Positions 10,747 through 23,000 of a stretch of DNA of 64,000 bases are shown one piece after another. Within the stretch, counting starts at the first letter, position 1. Each line of letters starts with the position of its first letter. The position numbers were made by a program, and so were the translations under genes. Origin of the DNA: Saccopteryx bilineata (taxonomy: Eukaryota; Chordata; Mammalia; Chiroptera; Emballonuridae); contig NC_089493.1 in the NCBI RefSeq assembly GCF_036850765.1, positions 188,451,140 through 188,515,139 on the forward strand. Reading direction: 5' to 3'. Below the pieces are notes generated by a model. It searched no databases. It worked only from the letters and a program-made list of their open reading frames with translations, and was not told the DNA's origin.

Positions 10747-12814
10747 ATCTATAATCTAGCGGTTTTTCTTAAATATATATTTTTTTTCATATGTTCCCAG
10801 TTTAGCCTAGCTCCAGCTTTTATATTTAACAAAATATTCCCCCCCACTGAAATCAGCCAAGAAACAGTTAAAATTGTGTTTCAATTGCATTTGTAGACCC
10901 TTGCAAGATGCAATTTTTATTTAATCTTCATTCCTATTTTTGGAGTTATCCTCATGTAAATGAAACACATTTTGAGCAGGGGGAGGGCTGTCTGAAAATT
11001 GCTCTGTATCAAATGTCTTTGATCTGTGAGTGACTTTGACAAGTCTTTAACTTCATGGTCTCACCTGATCCCAACGTGCGTGGAGTGGAAATTGGAAGAA
11101 AAAAAAAAAAACGTGAGGAAGCACAGCTTAATGAACTAAGGGAGTACTTAAATTTCCAATATGATAAATTATGACACCTTTCTGTTCTTTCCAAGAGCAT
11201 CACTAATACAAGACTCAGCTATTTTGAAAGGTGATGCACGTTCAGTGTGGTTGGAAAGCCTTTCACTTTCTGCCGTGGCTTTGGTTTCATTTACAGTCTT
11301 GCTGCAAACATTTTGTTTCTCGTGGGTCTGTGTGGAAATACAGACTCTTCTTCCCTAGTGTCATTAGAAGGGCCTCCCAGCTTCTGGGTCATTGTGCGCC
11401 GAGCGGTGGATCTCAGATTATTGCTGAATTGTGGATTGGCCTGTCACCTTTTCTGTTATTAATCTGGACATAAAAATGTAACCAAATGCTTGGGATTTCT
11501 GTTTTAAAGACACCTTTATGCTGCCTGTTTCATCTTGTTCCCTTCCACCGGTAATAATGGAAGCTGCTTGGCCACATCAAACTCATAGCCTTGCAATTAA
11601 CAATTCGCACATGCCGCGTGTTGTTATTGAGCCCATATTTGTTTGTGTAATGTGTTCGCATGAATTAAAAACTGTGCAGGCCAGAAGTAAAAAATGAAAA
11701 GGCATTGGGAAGCATTTGCATATGCAAGTGTGGTTCCTTCTGAAGACATCTATGAATTTATGCATGAAAATGGAGTCAGAGTCTGAGTAGGTCTACTTTG
11801 ATGGGTTCTAAAATTGAACTCGGCAGGAAGTAAATAAGCACATATTTAAGGAGAGGGGGGACAGGAGATACAATCTGGCGGGCGACACATTCCACAGGAA
11901 ATTTAAGCCGCTACGGAGAGGGTTAAAATAAATTTTACACTCAGTAATAGCAATCATTTTTTTAAAATGTCATGCATTTCCCATTTTATTTTCTTATTCA
12001 TGAAATCAAAGAGCAGGATCATCTCAGCACTTATTAGCCTGGAGTTACATTAGCAAGGATCGTAGTGTGATCATCTCCTGTGGCATTCTTATTTAAAACC
12101 CAGGACACTGATTACAAAACAAACACGCTTCTCACATACAAGCGAGTTTGGCAAACACAGTGGGATGACTCTCCAGATGCTCAGAGTGGGAAAGACTTGC
12201 CAGCCAGAAAGATGATGTGGGACCAGGGTCAGACCTTGTCCGGTTTCCCCAGCAGGCCAGCTGCAAGTGAGCAAGTGTGAGAGGCTGCCAGGTCCCAGCA
12301 GGAGAGACGGGCCAGGTGGTCCCCTGAGAAGCTTATAGAAGCTCCCGTCAAATTATGCCTTCTTTGCTTTTAACCCAGCATCCTCCTCTGCCGTCTTCCA
12401 CGGTGGGCCTCCTCAGCAGAGACCATGCAAATGACCCGTTTGACCTCTATTATGCCGGATCCTCCCGGTGTGAAGGGAGAAGACTGCTGACCTACGTCTG
12501 TGGCCATTGGAGTAATTAGTAATTAGTTAATGACTAATCCTGCAATAAATAGCATCCTAGTGGTCGGAGTGTTAATGCACCTGACAAAAGTGACCAGTTG
12601 TCTGACCCGGACCCAATCCAACCTGCTAAATATATAGATGCCACTTTGAATAATGTAGATTGGCCAAGTTCCCAGGCAAGTCGTATAAGCTTGTTCTTTT
12701 GGACTCGGCAGTTAGGGTGTAGAGCGTGTGATATCGTATAAGACTCTGGTAGGCATTCTGTGCATCCCCAGGATTAGGACACAGTGCTCAGACGGATTGA
12801 ACAACAACAGTAAG
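10744..12814. other. Repeat-poor intron; no gene seen
   Basis: About 2 kb without recognised mobile elements apart from a short A-run (11100-11111). The segment 11480-12060 is AT-rich, non-repetitive and has several homeodomain-like ATTA/TAAT motifs. It is a candidate for conserved non-coding sequence on composition alone. Confidence 0.4.
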
Positions 12815-13035
12815 AATAACCAAAGAGCAATGGCTAACGCTGATATGCACTATCTGTAAGCATTTTGCTTGTGTTAATTCAGTTAACGTCATAATAATGA
12901 TGACTCCCTTTTCTACCGGTTAGGAAACTGAGGCATGGAGAGATGAAATGAATCATCCAAAGTCACAAGCTTAGGAAGAGGTGGGGACAGGTTTCAGTTT
13001 AGGGAGTTGGATTCAAGAGCTATGTTTTAAACAGG
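12815..13035 (-). mobile_element. MIR SINE, antisense
   Basis: Contains the reversed MIR signature: GTTAATTCAGTTAACGTCATAATAATG, then CCGGTTAGGAAACTGAGGCATGGAGAG, then CAAAGTCACAAGCTTAGGAAG, then a diverged tail. An ancient tRNA-derived SINE. Confidence 0.8.
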
Positions 13036-14394
13036 GTTTGATCACCAACCTGAAGCATCAATAAAGAAACAAATAAAAGTCATGAAAGCCTCAGTCAACG
13101 GCTAGGGAGGATGGATGAAGTTCAATTTATCTGCTTTTTAGAGATGCACCCTTTAGATCTTTCTCATGAGATAGGAACTAGAGTCACTGATGTTGATTAA
13201 ACAGAGGAGGAGAGCTACCGTCAGCCCTGCTCTCTCTACTCCTCACCCACTTCCCTCCAGTGCCACCACCGCCGCAGGCGCCCTGGGAGTGTCTGTAGCT
13301 GCACCCCCCTCCACTCGCCAACACTGCAGAGAGAGTTCCCAGTGTCCTGGCGGGCTCCGGCCGTCAGCACGGATGCTTTGCCCTCCCCTACCATCACCAG
13401 CTTTCTGCACAACCCCCCACCCTGGAACACTAACCAGGAAAGGTGTCGCTATCTAAATGAGATCGCGCAGGTAAGCAGACCTGACTGGTTTCCGTGCTAG
13501 CCGAGGCCCAGTGGGCCAGAGAGTTCAGCCAGGTGGCTCATTCCTCAAAAAGCCCTTCTTCCCAGTTAGTAGTGCAAGTCTCTCGAGAAAGGGGATCAAG
13601 ATTGAATTCCTTCTCTGCACCTCAGGCTGGCTGTTTGGGGTCAAGGGTGAAGAATGAACTGGGGAAGATTGGATTTTTGAATGTATGCGTGCAACAGTTC
13701 TCTTCATCAGTTCTCGCACAGGAAACACCTCCACCGGCCCTGCGATGCACTGTAAATAATACAGAAACATGCCATATATGTATTAGGCCAGGTTTGATTT
13801 AGCTATTGCAGAAACCGTTTCTCGCTCCTGGGATCTTTAAAATAATTTGAGCAATACTTTTTGCTCTGTGTAATTGGCCAAAGCGTACATCTAACCCATG
13901 TTGATGAGCTGAAGACTCATGAACAACTAGCAAGCTACAGTGTTACCTGCATTAATTCAATTAATGTACAAAATTGCTGACATACTTTGAAAACCTGTGA
14001 GTAGCATTTCTGTCTATACCACTGTCGTAAAATAGTTTTGTTGTTTTTTACGGCACCCAAAGCAACAGTTAGAAAGCTTTTATTTTGAAGAAAAAAATGC
14101 CAGTCCTTTAATTTACTTACAAAGAATGGCTTTTAGATTTTAGTGAAGTTCAAGAGTTTGGTCAATACTTTGAAGGCTGAAAGTACCTTGAGAAGATTGC
14201 TTTCAAATTATTTTCCTGCCTCTAGGCAGGACTTCAGTTTGTAACTCGACTGGGAATACATGTTGCTTCTTAGTCTGTGGTTGTGTTGTTGCTTTTTAAA
14301 AAAAATCTTTAGAAAAATATACTCTAGAATCTTTCTGTGTTACATGGTTTCTTGTTTTCTTGCCAGCTAACTTAAATATGTGTCTCTCTATTTG
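13036..14394. other. Unclassified intron
   Basis: No gene or repeat was recognised. The 13.2-13.45 kb part is more GC-rich but lacks exon structure with a recognisable product. Confidence 0.5.
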
Positions 14395-14565
14395 AGAGGC
14401 AGATGGGAGAATGGTTAAGAAGGCAGACTCCAAGTTAAATTGTGTTGTTATCCTAGCACTGATGTGTGTGACCTTGATCCAATTCTAGAGCATAGGCTCC
14501 CTTAAGTCGCATTTTCTCTGTCTGTAGAAGGTTCCACCAATATAGTTATTGGGATCATATCCAAC
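14395..14565 (+). mobile_element. MIR SINE remnant
   Basis: Order of AGAATGGTTAAGAAGGCAGACTC, then GTGTGTGACCTTGATCCAATT, then CATTTTCTCTGTCTGTAGAA fits diverged MIR in sense. Confidence 0.6.
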
Positions 14566-14663
14566 AATTAGGTGTCTATCATTCTATGGACATTGTCTTT
14601 CTTTTAATAAGTGTTGACTACATGCTAGTGGTTATAATTGTCATTTTAATCCTGTTGCCAGCA

Positions 14664-15058
14664 GTTGGCCCTGGCCGGTTGGCTCAGTGGTAGAGCGTCG
14701 GCCTGGCGTGCAGAGGTCCCGGGTTCGATTCCCGGCCAGGGCACACAGGAGAAGCACCCATCTGCTTCTCCACCCCTCCCCCTCTCCTTCCTCTCTGTCT
14801 CTCTCTTCCCCTCCCACAGCCGAGGCTCCATTGGAGCAAAATTGGCCCGGGCGCTGGGGATGGCTCCTTGGCCTCTGCCCCAGGCGCTAGAGTGGCTCTG
14901 GTCACAACAGAGCGACGCCCTGGAGGAGCAGAGCATCACCCCCTGGTGGGCAGAGCATCGCCCCCTGGTGGGTGTGCGGGTGGATCCCGGTCGGGCGCAT
15001 GCGGGAGTCTGTCTGACTGTCTCTCCCCGTTTCCAGCTTCAGAAAAAAATACAAAAAA

Positions 15059-15097
<39 letters not shown>

Positions 15098-15099
15098 AA
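14664..15099 (+). mobile_element. Bat tRNA-derived SINE, long form
   Basis: The tRNA-like head starts GCCCTGG at 14668 and closes with CCAGGGC, a perfect 7-bp acceptor-like stem. The Pol III A box TGGCTCAGTGG is at 14680-14690 and the B box GGTTCGATTCC at 14722-14732. A pyrimidine-rich body with CGCCCCCTGGTGGG-type repeats follows, then an (AAAT)n tail. Perfect 18-bp target duplications TTAATCCTGTTGCCAGCA lie at 14646-14663 and 15100-15117. The intact boxes and duplications point to a recent insertion. The VES/Rhin family relationship is from memory. Confidence 0.93.
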
Positions 15100-15117
15100 T
15101 TAATCCTGTTGCCAGCA

Positions 15118-15909
15118 AAAGTGGTGACCATCATTTCCTCTACCCTCATAATATTGCATGCAAAAGACATTTTCCCCTTGAATTTGTTTTATAGCAAAAT
15201 TCAACATCTTCAAACCCTGAATTTCTCCTCCAGTTGTTGGTAGAGTGTGTTTAACTCCCTACGCATCATACCTTTTGCTCCCAAAGATGAACATAACTCA
15301 CACATTACTTCTCTATTTTTAGAGAGGAATGAAAGATACCATCTAACAGCTGTCAGCTCATGCCAACACACTGTAATAGAGTTGCTAGTCAGACAGTTTT
15401 ACAAGTTAAAAAAAAAATTGAAAAATGCTCTAAGACAGTGCTGTTGGATACAAATAATTTTTTTTAAGATGTGCATTTTATGGAATGTAATTAAATGTAA
15501 ATTTTGAGAATGGGTTTAATTAAGAGAAGACTACCCTATGTAATCTCTGAATGAAAGTTAATTCGGGTGTTTTTTTTTATCACTTTATATGTACTAATTT
15601 GAGGTCTTTGTCTCTTTGTCAGTTTTATCTGGATTTTTCTTGTTGATATTCACTGCCCTTCTAGGGTGACGTCTGTATTTTCCGATAACTGTGGCCCCTG
15701 GGTGACAGTCTTGATGTTTGCCCAATCATTATCCTCCATGGACTTTCCATTCTGCAGTCAACTTTGGATCTAACGTTCTTTGAATCGTCTTTCTTCTCTG
15801 GTAGTAATGCTCCAGTTTCACTTGTAGTCCTCTACTGTTTCCTCTCTGTGACATTTTCTTGGGAACAGTCTTGTTCTTATAACTTCAGCATGTACTCTTT
15901 CTACTTTTC
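15118..15909. other. Unclassified AT-rich intron
   Basis: No gene or repeat was recognised. Confidence 0.5.
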
Positions 15910-16420
15910 AAGATGGTTTCAGTTACAAATAAAAGCAAAATAATAATGTCCCAAATGACATTGAATCATGCTAGAATAAGGTGCTCTGTTGTATCACTGG
16001 AGAAGCTAGCAGTACATCTGGCCTCACACTTCCCTCTTACTACTTTCTCTCTTTCCTTGGCTCTCCTCTTCAGAAAGCTCTGTTTGAAGATGTCTTTTGA
16101 GAACCCCACTCTCATATTCTCTTTCCTTGGCCACATCGTTGAGAAGAGGTTTCTGTTTGTTTGCCTGTTTGTTTTCCCAGTCTTAAGCAGAACATTCCCA
16201 TGGGAGCCGGAGACTCAGATCCAGATAGACCTAGCCTGTACAGTTGAGGGGGCCTCCACCTACCACTCTGACATTAGCTGGCCACGTCTGGGACTTGGGC
16301 GTACCCTGTCCCTGGAGATGGCTTTTGGAGAGCACCTCCTAAACCCAAATGGAATGGATTCCATGTAGGAAGGAAGGGTTTTATATCAGAAGTAACGGAT
16401 ACTGACTGATTTGATAACAG
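15910..16420. mobile_element. Possible ancient interspersed repeat, family not named
   Basis: The order of motifs (GATGGTTTCAGTTACAAATAA at the left; GGCCACGTCTGGGACTTGG then CCCTGGAGATGG on the right) recalls an old mammalian repeat seen at many loci. A 151-codon reading frame at 15913-16368 runs through it but resembles no protein I know, so I do not call a gene. Confidence 0.35.
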
Positions 16421-16849
16421 ATGCCTCCATCCCTAATAATGCTGAAGTCTAAGACAAGCATGGTCCTTCCCAGCTCCATCTCTGCTTCCCTGAGTGCCCT
16501 TACGATGTTTCTCAGGAAATCAAGTAGCAAATTTAATTTTCTTTTCCTCAAAATACATTTCCATTTATTATTTCTCAGCTTTTGGGAATGGTATCACAAC
16601 TTTTGCTTTTGAGGGAGAGTCTGCCAACTCTGTCCTTGATTATTATTATTATTATTATTACTATTATTATTATTTATATTGCTGTTCACCAAATCATGAT
16701 CATCATTCTTTTTTAATTTATCTTATCCTTAATTTTCACATTCTGTGAGTAGCTGCCAATATTCCTTCACCACTTAAATCACCTCCTCCCCTCCATCTTC
16801 TTCAGCATACTTTTTATATAATGAATAGCCTTAGGTTGTTAAAACACTG
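16421..16849. other. Unclassified intron with (TTA)n at 16638-16675
   Basis: The TTA run (about 12 units, one CTA interruption) is a microsatellite. The remainder shows nothing recognisable. Confidence 0.6.
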
Positions 16850-17480
16850 CCCTATTCTTGCCTCTTTACTCAAATTAATTCAAAAATATTTTGGGAATTC
16901 CCCTGGGAAGACTGTGTTATGGGACACAGTAGTGAATAAGGCAAACATGAACTCTGGCCTCACGAAGCTCGGCAGTCCTCAAGGGGCAGATATAATAGAC
17001 ATGTAACTAGGTCCAGTCTGAGAAATACCTAGAAAGGGGAAATAATGGATAGTTTCGGAGAGACATCTAACCTAGAATTACACATTAGGGATGTCAGAAG
17101 TTGTGACACCCTCTCATCCAGTTGAAGAATGTGGAGGAGCTGGGAGATCAAACAGGCAAGAAAGAGAGTGTTCAAGCAAAAGATAGAGAACAGAGGGGTG
17201 GGCAGAGGTGGGTTGACAGCTGTGAGGACGCGCAACACAGAGCTTATTCTTGTATTATTATTGACTAATCATTGCATTATTTTCCATCTAAACAACCGTC
17301 AACCTACTTTTGTCTACACTGTATGCGAAGGTCCAGAGGTGACACTGCGTGGCTGTTCGAAGGATCTGAAAGAAGTTCAGGTTAGCTGGATGGGGAGTGG
17401 GGCCAGGGGAGCCAGAGTGGTGGGGCAAGAAACGGGGCCGTGGCAGCACTTCAGGGAGATAGTGCTGGCTCTGGGCTCTG
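16850..17480 (+). mobile_element. LINE L2 fragment, sense
   Basis: The order fits L2: an AAATATTT...ACACAGTAGTGAATAAGGCAAACATG block, AACTCTGGCCTCACGAAGCTC, then AGAGTGTTCAAGCAAAAGATAGAG and AAGTTCAGGTTAGCTGGATGG further on. Diverged and without an open frame. Confidence 0.6.
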
Positions 17481-18179
17481 AAATCGGTTCCAGGGAGAGA
17501 AGACGGCACGGGAGAGGAGGTAGGGGGCTGCATTTCAGCTAGGCAAGGGAGCCTAGTCACCCGGACTGGGGTAGTGGAGGTGGTTTGAGAAATGTTGTTG
17601 AACACCAAAGGTTGTTGACACTTTAGGACACGCTAAAAGTGGAGGTAGCTATATTGTTCCGGTAGCTATTTTGTGCATGGACTGCTTTCTTTTCCTGCAG
17701 AAAGATTATTATCTTCCTGCTGCTGGGTTTCCTTAAAGAGGCAGGAGAGGTCAAAGCTTGGAAATAACCTTTTAAATAAAAATGCATAGATGATTAGGTC
17801 AAGTCCTCTGGGAAGGATGACATAAGCCTCAATATAAAAATGTGTTATTACAAGAATTGCATTTCCCCCCCTCAACTTTTTTAAGTTCCCGCCTATGCAA
17901 AGGGTAGCACCAACAGCAGAACACCTCATGTGGATCCAGGGCAAGGGAAATACAGAAAAAATATGGTGTTTAACCGCCACTTCTCTATATGACCACGATA
18001 CTTCGTTCATTTTCTATCAGTGACTCAATAAATCAGGGACTGTAGCAGATGTGAGGGGTGTGTGTATATGCGCGTGGGTGTGCCCACATGTGAACAAGTG
18101 ACTGTGTTGGCATCCCTGCCAATTGATATGTTGATTAACAAAGCTAAGGGTATTTAGGAGCTGGAATTAGTACTTTCTG
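17481..18179. other. Unclassified intron
   Basis: No gene or repeat was recognised. A short GTGTGTGTATATGCGCGTGG purine-pyrimidine alternation lies near 18057-18080. Confidence 0.45.
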
Positions 18180-18500
18180 GCTACTGACGGCACAACTGAA
18201 GTGAGGGAGGGAAGAGGAGTGAAGGACATGCTGCAGTTTGTGGTTATGAAAACGGACTGGATGTTAGTGACAATCAGTATGGTTTGCTGTGGAAGTTGAG
18301 CTGCTTTGTGAGTTAAGATAGTATGTGTAACTACAGACCTTTTGAATTTGGGGAGCTTTTATGCCACACACGTACAGATATCTAACAAGTGGCTGAATGT
18401 ACAGTTTTGAAATTATGGAGAAAGGCGTGAGCTGAGTAGAGATTTAGGAATTGGCAGCTAGTAATTACATGGGAATTAGTGTGTTCATCCAGGAAAACCA
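18180..18500 (+). mobile_element. Probable LINE L2 fragment, sense
   Basis: ACGGACTGGATGTTAGTG and GTTGAGCTGCTTTGTGAG blocks followed by ATTTAGGAATTGGCAGC are in the order of the central L2 region downstream of the segment found at 16850-17480. They could be parts of one old copy. Confidence 0.45.
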
Positions 18501-19878
18501 TACAAGGAAAAGGAAGTGCTCACACGAGACTACAGGTAATCGAGGAATAGGAACAGGAAGAAGATTCTTTAATGACAGTGGATAGGAAGAAACCTCACTT
18601 TATTTATGTGGTCTACTCAGTCAGTTCATACTTGACTTAGCATTCAAAGCATAAATAAATAAAGTGTTGTTTTGTTTTGTTTTCCAAATCAAGATCAAGT
18701 TGGCTTCCTTCTCATTCCCAAATCAGTGGTCACAAAGTTAATGCCCACAGATGCTCCTTGGCTCCTAAGTATGTTTTGTTTGGCCTACAGATTTCTTTAG
18801 AAAATTTGAATAGAGGGCCTGTAGCCAGTCTGTACACATTTCAGTTTGCCTTAGACTCCATGTCTGCCTTTTGTCTGATACCAATCTTCCTGTTCATTCC
18901 TTTAGTGTATATGTCAGGGCCCTGAAGGCTACCACAGCTGCAAAAATAACACAGACCTGCCTATGTTCAACCTTCCTTGGAAAATACCTACCTCCCTACT
19001 ATTCCACATCCACATGTCCCACAAGGCTTAACCTATAGACCACCTTTGTCCTGCCTCTCTGCCCTCGGGATCCCAGTGGCCCTCAAAGTGTTGTTATTGT
19101 GGTTATTATCCTCTTTGTGAGTGACTCAGCATACATACACATGATTTCACGACTGCTCTGAATAGGGAAATAAACAAAGCGCTGTATAGCTTTGGGCTCT
19201 GACTCACAGGTGCTGCTACAGGAGATTGTCTTCGTATTAATGGCTTGCATCCAGTTCTAATGAGAAGAATTTAAAGCCCAGCTCAGAACAGCATCTACTT
19301 AGAACGTGTGGGTTATTTGTCCAACATGATGATCTCAAGTCCCACATTGTGAAATGCTACCTTGTAAGAGTCTTTGTACAACCAACTCTAACACTTACCT
19401 TCTGGATTGTACTAACATCAGCCTTTTCTGAGTGTTGGTGATCTAATAATACTATCCACTGCTACATATTGTAATTTTGTCTCCGTAGGGACTTGCTATG
19501 TCTTGTCATATGGGTGCACTGTGATGGGTGACAGGATACAGTTCTGGCTGGACACCTGGAAAAAACAAGCTGCACTGTCAGCGATGAAAGCATTGCCAAT
19601 GTTTGTCTCACCATGGCTGAGGGTCTGCGTCCAGGAGGGGGCTGCCCGCCCACTGAGAAGTCATCCCACTGATACTATCAAAAGAGGCATCGCATTGTCA
19701 GTGTCATGTTTGAGGTTTATAATTTAATTTTCAGCTCTGGCAATTCCAGAAGCATCCCTAGGGGCGGGTACAGAGGAGAGGTTTGGGGGGTTCCCGAATG
19801 TATCCATGTTTATTTCTTGAGCACCTTGATTGGCATGCACAAGCCAGCAGCCCCCTCTCCCTGCTGCCGCCCAACACC
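18501..19878. other. Unclassified intron
   Basis: No gene, SINE or tandem repeat was recognised. Confidence 0.45.
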
Positions 19879-19990
19879 ATTGCTCCAGCCGGGCTCCATT
19901 GCTCCAGCCGGGCTCCATTGCTCCAGCCGGGCTCCATTGCTCCAGCCGGGCTCCATTGCTCCAGCCGGGCTCCATTGCTCCAGCCGGGCA
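19879..19990. repeat. 19-bp minisatellite, 6 copies
   Basis: Units ATTGCTCCAGCCGGGCTCC start at 19879, 19898, 19917, 19936, 19955 and 19974. They are identical except that the last is cut short at GGGCA. Each unit carries one CpG (CCGGG). The perfect identity means recent expansion. Confidence 0.97.
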
Positions 19991-20691
19991 CTCAGTCTTC
20001 CTCCCGCGCGGACTGCTTTCCTCCCAACTCAACCTCAAGGCGGATCTACGTCCCTAATAAGTCTGAGCCAGGAGCAATGAGGCCCGATACCACGCATGCG
20101 CACACATATTAAAACTATAAGGGCAACACAGACTCATTTAATAATGCTCAGCAGCGGCTTAGACTATTTGGAATATTTCACCAAAGTTCGTTTGAGCATT
20201 GTGGTCAGTGCACGTTCTCCAAGGTACAGAAATCTGGGGAACGAGCACACAAGCCAGCACAGATGGGCCTCCTCGTGTCCTCAGCCGGGCTGGCTGGTCT
20301 CCTTGCTTCCCAGTTCTTTTTCTTTGGCTGGAGCCACAACGCGGGAGGCTTCTCTTTGTTCACCTTGATTTATGAATACTAGGCATTGGGCAGTTGCTGG
20401 CCCAGTGGGACGCAGGTGATGTTAAAAATAGTTTGTAGCACTTCCTTTGAAATTCTCTCACGTCCCCCGCCACCTTGGCTGTATGATACATGGTGTTCCA
20501 TCTGTCCTTGTGCGGTGACGGTCCGTTCGCCCTGGATGGGGACTTAGGATACTGAATTCATTTGTAGCCGTGTCAGCCAAAGTGTGGAATTTACTCTGAG
20601 AGTAACTCCAGTGGATTAAATTTGTTTCTGCGAATCTATTTGCTGCAGCTGGAGCATTGATAGGAAGGAGGAATGTTACTTTGATGTCCTC
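19991..20691. other. Unclassified intron
   Basis: No gene or repeat was recognised. Confidence 0.45.
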
Positions 20692-20715
20692 AAAAAAAAA
20701 AAAAAAAAAAAAAAA
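20692..20715. repeat. Poly(A) run, 24 bases
   Basis: A homopolymer with no recognisable retroelement immediately 5' of it. Confidence 0.9.
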
Positions 20716-21287
20716 GGAAGAAGAATTCAGTCAAATGCAAAATAAATACCCATAGCCCAAACAAAGTCCTCTGAGAATGGCTGCAAATTCAGGGGACTCC
20801 CATCAACTTTTAAAAGAACCCCGTCTGCCTGGCAGCCTTGGGTTCAAGTGGCCCTTAGTCGACAGTGCCAATTCAGGCAGTGCACATACTCCGACCCCCT
20901 TTGGTGTGTGTTGCAAAAGCCCTGCCTGGTGATGACCCACTTAACACTTTCTGCTTCACGGACTGAGCCTGCACGGCAGGGAGGCGACAGCAAGGTGCTG
21001 AGCTGTCCTAGCTGAGCAGTGACGGGACTGGGAGGGTGGCCACATGCCATGTCTGTCTCCGGAACAGTGGCAACTCATTAGCCTGTTCCGTGGAGTTGTG
21101 CAGAGTCCCCCTGCCCGTGCCTTCCCTGCCTGAGACTGCTTAAGTAAGACTCTCTGGGGGGAGTCAGACCCAGGCATCAGTCTTTTCAAAACTGTATTTT
21201 TATAGAAATACCACGTCTCAAGGGATTGAGTGTGAATGGGACACATGGTACAGAATAGAACCGGTTCCTTGGGAACTGATAGCTTTT
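20716..21287. other. Unclassified intron
   Basis: No gene or repeat was recognised. Confidence 0.45.
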
Positions 21288-21300
21288 CAAGCTTATAATC

Positions 21301-21490
21301 TTTTTTTAAAAAGGTATTTATTGCTTGATTTTAGAGATAGAGAGGAAGGGAGAGAGAGAAACATCAATTTGTTCTCCCACTTAGTTGTGCATTCAGTGGT
21401 TGCTTCTTGCATATGCCCTGACTGGGGATCCAACCTGCAACACTGGCATATTGGGGTGACGCTCTAACCAACTGAGCTACCTGGCCAGGG
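21301..21490 (-). mobile_element. VES-type bat SINE, antisense
   Basis: On the minus strand the tRNA-like head (B box within GGTTGGATCCCCAGTC near 21420-21435, A-box region near 21465-21480) is followed by a GTTTCTCTCTCTC body. T-rich sequence on the + strand marks the tail. Imperfect flanking repeats CAAGCTTATAATC (21288-21300) and CAGGCTTACAGAGTC (from 21492) look like an eroded target duplication. Older than the long SINEs. Confidence 0.85.
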
Positions 21491-21499
21491 CCAGGCTTA

Positions 21500-22829
21500 C
21501 AGAGTCTTATGTTTGGAATCTCACTTTTTACTCTGAAGCCCCTAATTCTAGTTTTAATAGAGCTTCCTAGTTCTTAGAAGGGTTTTGATTAACAAATGCC
21601 ATGTAGCCAGGAGCTCATTACACAGTGTTTCCAAGCCAGTAATGGGCAACCATTTATCCATGTGATAGGTACCGCTGGTCCTCGGCTGCCAGGGTCCACT
21701 TTTTGTTGTTCTGAGTCAGAAGCAAGAGGACAGGGTCATTTAGCTCTCCTGCCTGTCATCCTACATTCCGTTAGACGTTAGAAGTGAGGATTCCATTCGA
21801 GCATCTGACTTGGAATATAGCACACCACCAATTAATTATATGAGTTGGTGCAACATCTTCAACCATTAAAGCAGTAATGAATTTCAATCTACCAATCAGA
21901 AGAAACAGAATCAAGTTTGTTGACGTTGAAAGGTGAAGTCAGGGAGGAAAGCTGGTGTTAATAGTGGAGTGAGTTCCTACCTGCTTTTCCATGAGGACAT
22001 TGTTTAGGCGTAGAGATAGTTCAAGTGAGGGCACAAAGTCCACCGCTCACGGGGGAAGGAAGGTAAGGTGACGGAAGGGAGCCGGCTAGGTTTCCGGTGT
22101 GTGTCCTGCTGGAGACTGTCTCGGTTTGGACCATGCATGTCCAGGCAGTGCCTGTCAGCTCTGGCAATTTGGTGCCATGGGAGAATTCAGATCTAATGTT
22201 ACTACATCTCCCACATTCTCAAGAAAATTGAAAATTCTGAGTTTTACCTAAAATTGTGGCCCTTTTTCACGAGCCTTGCTTTCTGGGTCAGACGCGGGGC
22301 CCACTGTCGCCGCAGACGCGGGGCCCACCGTTGCTGCAAACCAGGTGCCCTTTCCAGCTCCCACTCCCTCGCCTCCTGCCCGCACGGAGCACTGAATTCC
22401 TGTCCCTCAGTCTTGCTTAGAACACAGTGATTCTTTGGCTTTCAATAGGTAACTTAACACAGGTGTATCACACCCCCTTTTTCGTAAGAGGGAAGAATGT
22501 GTGTTGTTGTTTCTAAAGACCAGAAAAGCCTCTGCCATGCACAGACATAGCCCGCCCCAGCTGCACGGACTATCAGAGCTTCTTGTTGACAGGGGCCTTC
22601 ACAGAGAGACGTAGGAGTGCCAGCTAAGCTGCGAAACCAGAGGAAGAGTGGACAAGGGCTCATCTTGAAAACCTGCCGTTCACACGGCTTAGCCTCCAGG
22701 TCCATTACTCTGAGATCTTTGACTTTCTGGAGCTCTCTGACACCATCATTGGGTTCCCCAATTCTGCACCAGCCCAGAGCTTCGCTTCTCATCTAACCCA
22801 GAGGCAGAAGAGTTGTAACGCTAATGTTA
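21500..22829. other. Unclassified intron with a 24-bp direct repeat
   Basis: CAGACGCGGGGCCCAC occurs at 22289-22304 and 22313-22328 at a 24-bp period, in a small GC-rich patch. No gene was recognised. Confidence 0.5.
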
Positions 22830-23000
22830 ACGGCTTAAATTTGCTGAACAGTGACCATGCGCCTCATATGCTGCCTGCAGGGTTCACACATGAGCATCAT
22901 CACTGTGCTGTAAGAAAACAAGGTATAAAGGATGTAGCAATAGTTACCATACGAAGGGCAGGCAACTTGTATGTAGGAAGTGGAAAGAGAATCAAACCTC
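22830..23000 (-). mobile_element. Possible MIR remnant, antisense
   Basis: TTAAATTTGCTGAACAGTGACCATGCGCC recalls the reversed MIR '3' end (TTATTGAGCGCTTACTATGTGCC type). AGGGCAGGCAACTTG and GAATCAAACCTCAG follow in the right order. Very diverged. Confidence 0.35.

Noticed and set aside
14668..14743. tRNA gene (intact acceptor stem, A and B boxes)
   Set aside because: It is the head of a SINE flanked by target duplications; the same holds at 60609 and 53132 (reverse).
15913..16368. 151-residue reading frame
   Set aside because: No recognisable domain, no splice context, and it overlaps a probable ancient repeat.
19706..20112. Three overlapping frames of 75-124 residues
   Set aside because: Their length comes from the 19-bp minisatellite, which is open in several frames.
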